Source: Streptomyces sp. CB02058 (GTDB lineage: Bacteria > Actinomycetota > Actinomycetes > Streptomycetales > Streptomycetaceae). Taken from it: a DNA stretch of 64,000 nt. Positions 56,729-64,000 of this stretch are shown here, piece by piece. The DNA lies in the NCBI RefSeq assembly GCF_001905505.1, contig NZ_LIPG01000001.1, positions 806,001-870,000 on the forward strand, written 5' to 3'. The position numbers and the translations under genes were made by a program. Each line of letters starts with the position of its first letter. The stretch's first letter is position 1. Below the pieces are notes generated by a model. That model made no database searches. It was not told where the DNA came from and saw only the letters and a program-made list of their open reading frames with translations.

Positions 56729-58072
56729 TCAGCCCCGGCGCAGACCGCGGTCGACGGCGGTCATCAGCTCCCCGTCGTCCGTGTCGCCGTCCAGCGACCA
56801 GAACATCGCGCCGCCGAGGCCCTTGTCGCGGATGTACGAGGTCTTGGTGTGCAGCACCCGCGGATCGTCGTACGTCCAGAGGGTGGTGCCGTCGAATAGC
56901 CAGGCATGGCCGTTGCGGGCGTCCCTGTGGACCGTGAACTTCCCGGAGTCGGCCATCTTCTTGAGCGCCTTGTAGTCCTCGTAGCCCGCGGCGTACGTGG
57001 CCGGGGCGGGTGCGGTGGCGGGCTGTCCGAGCCCGTCGCCGCCCCCGGTGACCCCCGTCCAGCCCTGGCCGTAGAACGGCATGCCCACCACGAGTTTGCG
57101 GGCCGGGGCGCCGCGCCTGATCCAGTCGCGGACCGTCTGGTCGACGCTGAAGTCGCCCTTGGCGTACAGCGCGGACTGCTGGGCCGTCGTCTTCTCGCCC
57201 GACACGTGGAAGTCGTAACCCTGGAGGTTGACGAAGTCGAAGTCCCGCATGATGCGCGGGACGTCGAAGCCCGCGTCGATCTTGGCGGGGGCGGTGGGGA
57301 CGAACGCCGAGAGCTCGTAGTGCTTCGGCTTGCCCTTCCGGCTGCTCTTCGCGTAGGCGTCGAGCTGGGTGCGGAACTCGTGGACCAGGGCGGTGAAGTT
57401 CCGCTTGTCCTCGGGGCGGTACACCGTGTCCGTGTCACCGGCGGAGCCCGGCCACTCCCAGTCGAGGTCGATGCCGTCGAAGAGCCCGGCCGCCGCGCCG
57501 TCGCCCCCGCGTGCCCCGTCCACCGGCAGGTTGCCCTTGATGTACAGGTCGATGCAGGACCGGACGAGCTCCTTGCGGGAGGCGGGGGTCCTGGCCGCGT
57601 CGGAGAAGTGCGTGGACCAGCTCCAGCCGCCCAGGGAGATCATCACCTTGAGGCCGGGGTGCGCGGCCTTCAGCTCGCGCAGCTGGTTGAAGTTGCCCGC
57701 GAGGGGCTGCGTGTCGGTGTCGGCGACCCCGTCGACCGATCCCGCGGCGTCCAGCGGGCGGGCGTAGTCGGCCCAGGCGTCGGCCTCACCGGGCACATTG
57801 CCCGTGAAGCACCGGCCCTCGGCGCTGACGTTGCCGAAGGCGTAGTTGATGTGGGTCAGCTTGGCCGCCGTGCCGCTGGTGTCCAGGTCCTTGACCTGGA
57901 AGTCGCGGCCGTAGACGCCCCATTGGGTGAAGTAGCCGATGGTCCGGTACGCGCGGTCGCGGTGGCCGGAGGCGCGGTCGGAGCCGTCGGCCGTGGCGGC
58001 GGGGGCGAGTCCGGCGAGCAGGGTGAGGGCGCAGGCGGCGGTGAGGGTTCCGGTCAGGGTTCTTCGGCGCAT
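56729..58072 (-). CDS. Secreted GH18 chitinase
   Basis: 447 residues: signal peptide (about 1-30, ATADGSD), GH18 barrel with IGYFTQWGVYGRDFQVKDLD at the start, VMISLGGWSWSTHFSDA and the catalytic FDGIDLDWEWPG (Glu206), then MPFYGQGWTGV. No carbohydrate-binding module is attached. It releases chito-oligosaccharides from chitin outside the cell. A DasR-type site lies inside its promoter, so it should be induced by N-acetylglucosamine metabolites (glucosamine-6-phosphate releases DasR). Confidence 0.94.
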   Translation of the reverse strand: MRRRTLTGTLTAACALTLLAGLAPAATADGSDRASGHRDRAYRTIGYFTQWGVYGRDFQVKDLDTSGTAAKLTHINYAFGNVSAEGRCFTGNVPGEADAWADYARPLDAAGSVDGVADTDTQPLAGNFNQLRELKAAHPGLKVMISLGGWSWSTHFSDAARTPASRKELVRSCIDLYIKGNLPVDGARGGDGAAAGLFDGIDLDWEWPGSAGDTDTVYRPEDKRNFTALVHEFRTQLDAYAKSSRKGKPKHYELSAFVPTAPAKIDAGFDVPRIMRDFDFVNLQGYDFHVSGEKTTAQQSALYAKGDFSVDQTVRDWIRRGAPARKLVVGMPFYGQGWTGVTGGGDGLGQPATAPAPATYAAGYEDYKALKKMADSGKFTVHRDARNGHAWLFDGTTLWTYDDPRVLHTKTSYIRDKGLGGAMFWSLDGDTDDGELMTAVDRGLRRG

Positions 58073-58171
58073 GGGGCTCGTTCCTGTGCGTAGTCCCGGA
58101 GTTGGTCCGGGTGCGTGATCCGAGGGATGTTCCGGTGCCGAAGGGCAGCGGGAGCCGTGCTGTGCACAGGG

Positions 58172-58201
58172 AACGTATTGGTCTGGACCAAAAGCGGTCA
58201 A
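58172..58201 (-). promoter_or_regulatory. Chitinase promoter with DasR-responsive element
   Basis: Minus-strand -35 TTGACC (plus 58196-58201) and -10 TACGTT (58172-58177) are 18 bases apart. Between them ATTGGTCTGGACCAAA (58177-58192) is close to the dre consensus ACTGGTCTAGACCACT. Repressor binding would block the promoter directly. The site is also about 160 bases upstream of the GntR gene. Confidence 0.85.
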
Positions 58202-58350
58202 GGCTCGGTGGCGAACTGCCGCAGATCTGAGCCAGGTATGCGCTGGTCGACGGGGAATCATCACATCGAGTGAAACTCTGGCCCGTGCTTGCGGTACTCA
58301 ACCCACGGTTGCGACGCTGTTGCTGTCTGTCAACCTGTTGGGAGTGGCCT

Positions 58351-59103
58351 GTGCCTTTCGGTGAGCAGCCCGCCTATCTGCGCGTGGCGAGCGATCTCAG
58401 GGAGAAGATCGTCAACGGCGCGCTGCCGCCCCATACCCGCCTGCCGTCGCAGGCCCGCATCCGCGAGGAGTACGGGGTCTCGGACACCGTCGCGCTGGAG
58501 GCGCGCAAGGTGCTGATGGCCGAGGGGCTCGTCGAGGGCCGCTCGGGTTCGGGGACGTATGTGCGGGAGCGCCCGGTGCCGCGCCGGATCGCCCGCTCCG
58601 GTTACCGGCCGGGGGTGGGAGCCAGTCCGTTCCGCCAGGAACAGACGGCGGAAGGGGTCCGGGGGACATGGGAGTCCCGCAGCGAGCAGGAGGGGGCGAG
58701 CGCGGAGATCGCCGAGCGGCTCGGGATCGAGCCGGGCGACCGCGTGATGCGCACGCGATACGTCTTCCGGGAGGCGGGCGAGCCGATCATGCTCTCCACG
58801 TCCTGGGAGCCCCTGGCGGTCACCGGGCGCACGCCGGTGATGCTGCCGGAGGAGGGCCCGCTCGGCGGCTGCGGGGTGGTGGACCGCATGGCGGCGATCG
58901 ACGTCGTCGTGGACAACGTCGCGGAGGAGGTCGGCGCGCGCCCGGGGCTGGCGGAGGAGCTCCTGGCGCTCGGCGGCGTGCCGGGTCATGTGGTGATGGT
59001 GATCGGGCGGACGTACTACGCGTCGGGGCTCGCGGTGGAGACGGCCGATGTCGTGGTGCCCGCCGACCGCTACAGGATCGCCTACCATCTGCCGGTCAAG
59101 TGA
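58351..59103 (+). CDS. GntR/HutC-family (UTRA) regulator
   Basis: 250 residues: GntR winged HTH (about 5-75: LRVASDLREKIVNGALPPHT, then GSGTYVRERP) and a UTRA effector domain (about 100-245). GTG 58351 follows GGGAG by six bases. It is encoded just before an NCS1 permease and is probably its regulator; the effector may be the transported nucleobase or a derivative. It is unlikely to be DasR itself, although it is of the same family. Confidence 0.88.
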   Translation: MPFGEQPAYLRVASDLREKIVNGALPPHTRLPSQARIREEYGVSDTVALEARKVLMAEGLVEGRSGSGTYVRERPVPRRIARSGYRPGVGASPFRQEQTAEGVRGTWESRSEQEGASAEIAERLGIEPGDRVMRTRYVFREAGEPIMLSTSWEPLAVTGRTPVMLPEEGPLGGCGVVDRMAAIDVVVDNVAEEVGARPGLAEELLALGGVPGHVVMVIGRTYYASGLAVETADVVVPADRYRIAYHLPVK

Positions 59104-59237
59104 CCGGTGGGGCAGTCGTGGTGACCGGTGGGAGCGATGGCGTGTCCGCCGCTGGTGATGCGGAGTTAACACCCGCGCGTCGCGCTTAACCGGCGGGCAA
59201 CGCCCCGTCGCGACGACTTGTCATGTCCAGCTCTTAC

Positions 59238-59279
59238 CTTCCCGTTCGTCACCCGCACATTGGACCGACGAACGGGAAG
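59238..59279 (+). promoter_or_regulatory. Hairpin covering the ribosome-binding site of the NCS1 permease
   Basis: Perfect 13-base arms CTTCCCGTTCGTC (59238-59250) and GACGAACGGGAAG (59267-59279), 16-base loop. The right arm contains the Shine-Dalgarno GGGAAG seven bases before the ATG at 59286, so folding would hide it. Upstream, two TTAAC motifs at 59166 and 59186 are exactly 20 bases apart and may be GntR contact points. Confidence 0.6.
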
Positions 59280-59285
59280 TCACCG

Positions 59286-61016
59286 ATGACGGACATCGCA
59301 ACGCCCACGCCGGGCGAGGCGCCGCCCCAGGAGCCGCAGGAAGGCCCCCGGGAGCCCCGGCGCAGCTACGCCAAGCTCGCGGCCGACGAGAGCCGTGAGG
59401 ACTACTCCCTGCGCTACGCCCCGCACTCGTTCCGGCGGTGGTCGCCGTCGATGGTCGCGGGGACGGCGCTCGGCGGCATCGCGTATCTGGCGGACTTCGC
59501 GATCGGCGCCTCCATCGTCTTCACCTACGGATTCACCAGCGGGTTCGCCTCGATCCTGGCGGCGGCGGCGATCATCTTCCTCACCGGCATACCGATCGCC
59601 CGGGCCTGCGCGAAGTACGGCCTGGACATGGACCTGGTCACGCGCGGGGCGGGCTTCGGCTACTTCGGCTCCACCCTGACCTCGCTGATCTACGCGTCCT
59701 TCACCTTCATCTTCTTCGCCCTCGAGGGCTCGATCATGGCCCAGGCCATGCACCAGGCGATCGGGCTGCCCGTGGAGATCGGCTACCTGGTCACCACGCT
59801 GATCGTCATCCCGATCGTGTTCCGGGGCATGGGCGCGCTCGCCAAGGTGCAGGCCTGGACACAGCCGGTCTGGATCATCGGCATGGTGCTGCCCTTCGTG
59901 GTGCTCGCCTTCGAGGCGCCGGACTCCTGGGGCGCGTTCAGCTCCTTCGGAGGTACGGAGGGGGCCGGCTCCGGCTTCTCCTGGATCGCCTTCGGGCTCG
60001 GCACCGGCGTCGCGCTCTCGCTCATCGCCCAGATCGGTGAACAGGCCGACTACCTGCGCTTCATGCCCGCCAAGACGGAGGCCAACAGGCGGCGGTGGAA
60101 CCTGGCCGTCCTGGCCGCCGGTCCCGGCTGGGTCGTCATCGGGGCGGCCAAGCAGCTCGGGGGAGCCTTCCTCGCCTTCGTCGCGCTGGAGGCGGTCGGC
60201 AAGACGCACGCCCTGGAGCCGATCGCACCGCAGATCGAAGCCCTCAAGCCCTGGCTCGGATCGTTCGCGCTGCCGGCCGCCGCCGTCTTCGTGATCGTCT
60301 CCCAGATCAAGATCAACGTGACCAATGCCTACAGCGGTTCGCTGTCCTGGTCGAACTTCTTCTCCCGCATCACGCACAAGCACCCGGGCCGGGTCTGGTA
60401 CATCTTCCTCAACCTCGCCATCGCGCTGACGCTGATGGAGATGAACATGTTCGCCGCGCTGAACAAGCTGCTCGGCTTCTACTCCAACGTGGGCATCGCC
60501 TGGATCGCGGCCGTCGCCGCCGATCTGGTCATCAACAAGCGGATCGGGCTGAGCCCCCGCTACATCGAGTTCAAGCGCGCCTACCTCTACGCCGTCAATC
60601 CGGCCGGCTTCGGGGCGATGGTCATCGCGTCCACCGTCTCGATCCTCGCCTTCTTCGGACTGTTCGGCAGGTACGCCGAGGCCTTCTCCACCTTCATCGC
60701 GGCCGGACTCTCCCTGATCCTCTGCCCGTTGATCGCCTGGCTGACGAAGGGGAAGTACTACCTGGCCCGGCCGAACCCGGTCAACGGCCCGGACGTCGAG
60801 ATCGCCGACATCACCGCCACGCACAGCTGCACGGTGTGCGAGACCGCCTACGAACTGCCCGACATCGCCGACTGCCCGGTCCAGTCGGGGCCGATCTGCT
60901 CGCTGTGCTGCTCGCTGGACGCGGAGTGCGGGGACGTCTGCCGCAAGGAGCCCGCCGCGGGCCCGGTGCTGATGCCGGTGCCGACCCTGCCGCCCGCGCG
61001 GACGCCGGCCGGCTGA
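59286..61016 (+). CDS. NCS1-family nucleobase permease with cysteine-rich tail
   Basis: 576 residues: a short disordered N-terminus, twelve TM helices (about 60-490) with the NCS1 pattern YSLRYAPHSFRRWSPSMVAG and NVTNAYSGSLSWSN, then a soluble tail of about 80 residues with eight cysteines (515, 518, 530, 538, 541, 542, 548, 552: CTVCETAY, ICSLCC, CGDVC). NCS1 proteins import cytosine, purines, allantoin or thiamine with H+ or Na+. The tail looks like a zinc-binding module and is not part of ordinary NCS1 transporters. It is preceded by a GntR gene. Confidence 0.9.
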   Translation: MTDIATPTPGEAPPQEPQEGPREPRRSYAKLAADESREDYSLRYAPHSFRRWSPSMVAGTALGGIAYLADFAIGASIVFTYGFTSGFASILAAAAIIFLTGIPIARACAKYGLDMDLVTRGAGFGYFGSTLTSLIYASFTFIFFALEGSIMAQAMHQAIGLPVEIGYLVTTLIVIPIVFRGMGALAKVQAWTQPVWIIGMVLPFVVLAFEAPDSWGAFSSFGGTEGAGSGFSWIAFGLGTGVALSLIAQIGEQADYLRFMPAKTEANRRRWNLAVLAAGPGWVVIGAAKQLGGAFLAFVALEAVGKTHALEPIAPQIEALKPWLGSFALPAAAVFVIVSQIKINVTNAYSGSLSWSNFFSRITHKHPGRVWYIFLNLAIALTLMEMNMFAALNKLLGFYSNVGIAWIAAVAADLVINKRIGLSPRYIEFKRAYLYAVNPAGFGAMVIASTVSILAFFGLFGRYAEAFSTFIAAGLSLILCPLIAWLTKGKYYLARPNPVNGPDVEIADITATHSCTVCETAYELPDIADCPVQSGPICSLCCSLDAECGDVCRKEPAAGPVLMPVPTLPPARTPAG

Positions 61017-61032
61017 CCGAAAGAGGAGGCAG

Positions 61033-61058
61033 GGGCGCATTCGGGGGAGTGCGCCCCC
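61033..61058 (+). terminator. Terminator after the NCS1 permease
   Basis: GGGGCGCA (61033-61040) and TGCGCCCC (61051-61058) with a 10-base loop, 16 bases after the stop. Confidence 0.85.
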
Positions 61059-61214
61059 TTCGGTGTGGCCGGATGTGTGTCTCTTTGTGCAAAGACGCAT
61101 CCGCTGAGTGAAGGTCAGGCGTACGCTCGGGCATATGCGTACTGCGGTTTCCTGGGGATCCTTAGAGACGTGCACACCAGTGGGGAGAGGGGCGAGATGC
61201 TGGGGAGGAACGCC

Positions 61215-61397
61215 ATGACCGACAGCGGCGCCGTGCTCCCCTGGCTGGTGATCAGACAGGACGACAACGGCAACAGGTATCGCGTCGGCCGTTATGCGAC
61301 GCAGGACGAGGCGCAGAAGATCGCGGACGGCCTGGACCGTAACGGGCACAAGCAGCTCTACTGGGTGGAACGCACGAGCCGGAGCGCGCGCCCATAG
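61215..61397 (+). CDS. Small SPOR-like protein
   Basis: 60 residues, MTDSGAVLPWLVIRQDDNGN then YATQDEAQKIADGLDRNGHK and LYWVERT. GGAGG lies six bases before ATG 61215, which decides the start; an earlier in-frame ATG exists. The pattern resembles a minimal SPOR repeat as annotated in many streptomycetes. No membrane segment. Function unknown. Confidence 0.8.
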   Translation: MTDSGAVLPWLVIRQDDNGNRYRVGRYATQDEAQKIADGLDRNGHKQLYWVERTSRSARP

Positions 61398-61427
61398 CAG
61401 GACGGGACAGCGGTTACGCTCCGGCGC

Positions 61428-61832
61428 ATGAGTGATTCCGTGGTGGTGGCCGGGGCCGTCTGTGATCGCGGACGGCTCCTGGCCGCCCGCCGCAGCGCCC
61501 CGCCCGAGCTGAAGGGCCGCTGGGAGCTGCCCGGCGGCAAGCTGGAGCCCGGCGAGAGCGGCGAGCAGGCGCTCGTGCGGGAGCTCCGGGAGGAACTCGG
61601 CGTGGAGGCCGAGCCGCTGGAGCGTATCCCGGGGGAGTGGCCGCTGAAGCCCGGCCTGGTGCTGCGGGTCTGGATGGTCCGACTGGTGTCGGGCGAGCCG
61701 AGCCCGCTGGAGGACCACGACGAACTGCGCTGGCTCGCGCCGGAAGAGGCGGACACCGTCGACTGGCTGGACCAGGACCGCCCGGCGGTGGCCGAGGCGG
61801 TACGCCGTCTGAGCGGGGACCGCGCCGTCTGA
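61428..61832 (+). CDS. MutT-like Nudix hydrolase
   Basis: 134 residues with the Nudix box from GGKLEPGES through RELREELGV, and VVVAGAVCDRGRLLAARRSA at the N-terminus. It probably hydrolyses an oxidised nucleoside triphosphate such as 8-oxo-dGTP. ATG 61428 lies seven bases after TACGCT (leaderless). The ALVREL-REEL segment includes the Glu metal ligands. Confidence 0.9.
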   Translation: MSDSVVVAGAVCDRGRLLAARRSAPPELKGRWELPGGKLEPGESGEQALVRELREELGVEAEPLERIPGEWPLKPGLVLRVWMVRLVSGEPSPLEDHDELRWLAPEEADTVDWLDQDRPAVAEAVRRLSGDRAV

Positions 61833-62312
61833 CCCGCGGCGGTGCGGGCGCGCGACCGGGCACCCGTGTCCGGCTCGCCTGTGCTGCCCGGTGCCCCCGC
61901 AGGCGCGCTGGCCGCCTGCACCTGGCCGGCCCGCTCGCCCTGCGCCTGCCTTGCCTGCGCGTGCCCGCTCGCCTGCGCGTGCCCGCGCCGCCTTCTCGTG
62001 CACCGTCCGCCCGGGCAACGTTCTGTCCGTGCGCCGATCTGTCCGTACCGGTGCTTTCGGTCCGAGTCCGCGCCGCCCTGCCCACGCGGCTGCGCCTGCC
62101 CGGCCTTCCCTCATCGTTCGTCAGGGCTCCCGGCCGCCGTACGCCCCGTGCGCCCCCCACTGCCCGTCAGGGCCCGGGTGCCGACGTGGCCGCGTACACC
62201 CGTACGCCCCATCCGTCACCTTCGGCGATAGGTTGTGCTGAATATCGGGTATGTGCCGATAAGACCCTTGAAGGCGCATGCACCCCGCAGCCGGCCCTGG
62301 GAAGTGATCGGC
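61833..62312. other. Gene-free region with a short tandem repeat
   Basis: 480 bases with no supported gene. A hairpin at 61899-61919 (GCAGGCG/CGCCTGC) may terminate mutT. GCCTGCGCGTGCCCGC occurs twice (61953-61968 and 61971-61986), an 18-base direct repeat. The stretch is C-rich and its frames are shadows. An alternative start of the following gene at 62235 would shorten it. Confidence 0.4.
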
Positions 62313-62741
62313 GTGACCGATACCGAAGGCGATTGCGCCGAGTGGAGCTTTCCGGCGGTGCCGGGCTCCGTGCGCAGTGCCCGGCACGCGGTCCGTGACG
62401 CGCTGCACTACTGGGGGTTCGACGCGGCGGTGGGCGATGTCGCCGTGCTCCTCGTCAGTGAACTGGTGACCAATTCCTTGCGCTATGCCTCGGGTCCGAT
62501 CGGTGTCCGGCTGGTGTGGCCGCATCCCGACGGCGACGAGCCCGCCGGTGCGGCCGGGGAGCGGCATCTGCTGGTCGAAGTCTCCGATCCGGTTCCGGAT
62601 CCGCCCACCGAACGCAATGCCGGGCCCGAGGACGAAGGGGGTCGCGGGCTGCAGCTGGTGGCTTGTTCTGCGCGCCGCTGGGGGACCCGGCGCGGAAAGA
62701 CCGGCAAGACCGTGTGGTTCGAGCTCCCTCTCTCTGGTTAG
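62313..62741 (+). CDS. Anti-sigma-type ATP-binding protein
   Basis: About 142 residues from GTG 62313 (GGGAAG eight bases upstream); GTG 62235 and 62253 are in-frame alternatives that add up to 26 residues. It is a stand-alone HATPase_c domain of the RsbW/SpoIIAB group: VAVLLVSELVTNSLRYA (N-box) and GGRGLQLVACSARRWG (G-box). These proteins bind or phosphorylate STAS or sigma partners. The next gene is a sensor phosphatase, so the two may form a signalling pair. Confidence 0.88.
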   Translation: MTDTEGDCAEWSFPAVPGSVRSARHAVRDALHYWGFDAAVGDVAVLLVSELVTNSLRYASGPIGVRLVWPHPDGDEPAGAAGERHLLVEVSDPVPDPPTERNAGPEDEGGRGLQLVACSARRWGTRRGKTGKTVWFELPLSG

Positions 62742-62901
62742 GAGTGGGGAGGGACGCACAGCGATCACCAGAGGTCGGGCAGGACCTGGCTGAAAGGGAC
62801 TGAGACCGTGCTGTGATCGTGAACGCCGTGCCGGTGAGGCCCGTAGTGCTGAATACTGCGGGCAGGACCGGTCCGGTGTGTGAGCTGGAGGGGACGGTCG
62901 C

Positions 62902-64000
62902 GTGAGCGAGATACCTGGGACAGCGGGCGACGTCGTGTGGCAGAGCAGCCCGCCTGGCTCGATCTATGAGTACATAAGGGTCGCGTCGTTCTCGATCGGG
63001 CCCGACGGGCTGATCGAGCAATGGAGCCGACGGGCCGCGGGTCTGTTCGGCATGGCCTCCGACGAGGTGGTAGGGAAGGACCCGGTCGAGGCCTTCATGC
63101 CTGCCGAGGTGCGTCCGGACGCCCACAGACGGGTCGGCGAGATCCTCGACGGCAAGGAGTGGACGGGCCTCGTCCCGTTCCGGATTCCAGGTGAGAACGG
63201 GGTCCACGGGCTCGCCGAGATCTATGTCATGCCGAGCGAGACGGGGACCGGCGAGCGGGCCGCGCTCTGCATCGTCGTGGACGTCAGAGCGCTGCGGCGG
63301 ATCGAGACCGACCTCGCGGCCTCACAGGCGATTTTCGGCCAATCTCCCTTCGGGTTCGTCCTCTTCGGCACCGATTTCACCGTCGTGCGGGCCAACCAGA
63401 GGTTCGCCACCGTCTTCGGCGGCGAGGCCGACGACCACCGCGGGCGCACCGTGGAGGACTATCTGGCCCGTCCGGAGGCCGAGCGACTCTCGGCCACGCT
63501 CCGGCGTGTCCTGGAGACGGGCGACTCCGTCACCGATCTCCAGCTCGTCGGAATTCCGCCCGGCGCCCCCGCCCGGCGTCACTGGTCCATGAACCTCTAC
63601 CGCGTGCACAGCGGTTCGGGGCGCCCCATCGGTATCGCGGGCCTGGCGACCGACGTCACGCAACGGCACATCGCCGCCCGCGAGGCCGCCAGCGCGCGTC
63701 GCAATCTCGCCCTGCTCAACGAGGCAAGCGCCCGCATCGGCAACTCCCTCGACCTGGAGACCACCGCCAGGGAGCTGCTCGACGTCGCCGTGCCCGGCTT
63801 CTGCGACCTCGCCTCCGTCGACCTGTACCAAGGCCTCCTCACGGGTGAGGAGGCCTCGCCGTCGAGCTGGGGCCGGCACCACCAGGAGACGGGCACGGGT
63901 TCGGCGGAACTGCGCAGGGTGGCCCATGCCAGCGCCGTGTCCGACGGGCTTCCCGGGGTCGTCCCGGGCGCCCGCACCGGCGAGGGCCTGGCGTCCGGTG
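62902..64000 (+). CDS. PAS/GAF-domain SpoIIE-type phosphatase, 5' part
   Basis: The frame from GTG 62902 (GGAGG a few bases upstream) stays open to the window edge, 366 codons. Two PAS domains are visible (about 15-125: IRVASFSIGPDGLIEQWSRR, and about 137-255: FGQSPFGFVLFGTDFTVVRA), followed by the start of a GAF domain (LLNEASARIGNSLDLETTAR). In streptomycetes this array is usually completed by a SpoIIE phosphatase and an HATPase; those parts lie outside the window, so the phosphatase is inferred. Confidence 0.75.
   Translation, partial: MSEIPGTAGDVVWQSSPPGSIYEYIRVASFSIGPDGLIEQWSRRAAGLFGMASDEVVGKDPVEAFMPAEVRPDAHRRVGEILDGKEWTGLVPFRIPGENGVHGLAEIYVMPSETGTGERAALCIVVDVRALRRIETDLAASQAIFGQSPFGFVLFGTDFTVVRANQRFATVFGGEADDHRGRTVEDYLARPEAERLSATLRRVLETGDSVTDLQLVGIPPGAPARRHWSMNLYRVHSGSGRPIGIAGLATDVTQRHIAAREAASARRNLALLNEASARIGNSLDLETTARELLDVAVPGFCDLASVDLYQGLLTGEEASPSSWGRHHQETGTGSAELRRVAHASAVSDGLPGVVPGARTGEGLASG

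Noticed and set aside
59280..62114. 944-codon open frame on the minus strand
   Set aside because: It is antisense to the NCS1 permease, SPOR-like and mutT genes, with low-complexity Arg/Gly/His-rich translation typical of GC-rich shadow frames. The same applies to long antisense frames such as 11751-14777 and 2960-4468.

Overview
The window is about 64 kb of very GC-rich, densely coding DNA with frequent GTG starts, strongly G/C-biased third codon positions and many GC-rich hairpin terminators. Together with a WhiB protein, several SpoIIE-type phosphatases, a DasR-like operator and a PadR/TetR/GntR/AraC/LacI regulator set, this points to a Streptomyces chromosome. From memory, the left half follows the conserved core order of S. 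coelicolor around SCO5020-SCO5061 (oxyR/ahpCD, catalase and phosphatase, two fumarases, WhiB, glpX, xseAB, ispH, ppgK, ychF). That synteny was recalled, not searched.

Left core (1-35 kb). The 3' end of an undecaprenyl diphosphate synthase gene is followed by a PIN-PhoH ATPase, a secreted SLT-fold cell-wall enzyme with a structured leader, and an AI-2E family membrane protein. Next come the oxidative-stress block ahpD-ahpC/oxyR, a PadR-controlled FtsX-type ABC exporter, an SPFH/RHH operon, a class A penicillin-binding protein, a catalase and a SpoIIE phosphatase. Central metabolism follows: fumC, class I fumarase and glpX. Scattered among these are DUF1707, WhiB, an oxidoreductase/TetR pair, DUF4245, a nitroreductase, xseAB, an APC permease, ispH, polyphosphate glucokinase, DUF6542 and ychF.

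Accessory stretch (35-48 kb). A VapBC-type toxin-antitoxin pair sits between two copies of the last bases of ychF. It is followed by a xylan-type sugar locus: two paralogous secreted GH26-like enzymes read leftward; a sugar-binding lipoprotein, two ABC permeases, a GH43 beta-xylosidase and a LacI repressor read rightward. The divergent promoter region carries CGAAA/TTTCG half-sites of the kind described at streptomycete xylanase promoters. No ABC ATPase is encoded there, so a shared ATPase such as MsiK is inferred. A quinone oxidoreductase/AraC-like pair and a membrane-anchored phosphatase follow.

Right part (49-64 kb). This holds a DUF2993 protein, a secreted GH65 enzyme, a cupin, a threonine-synthase-like PLP enzyme, a secreted subtilase, a GH18 chitinase with a DasR-type site inside its promoter, a GntR/UTRA regulator with an NCS1 permease (a hairpin covers the permease ribosome-binding site and the protein has an eight-cysteine tail), a small SPOR-like protein, a MutT-like Nudix hydrolase, a lone anti-sigma-type ATPase and a PAS/GAF phosphatase gene that runs off the right edge.

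Twelve genes across the window appear to be leaderless: a TAnnnT hexamer lies 6-7 nt before the start codon. I used this to choose several starts. I saw no tRNA, rRNA, CRISPR array, insertion sequence or integrase gene.
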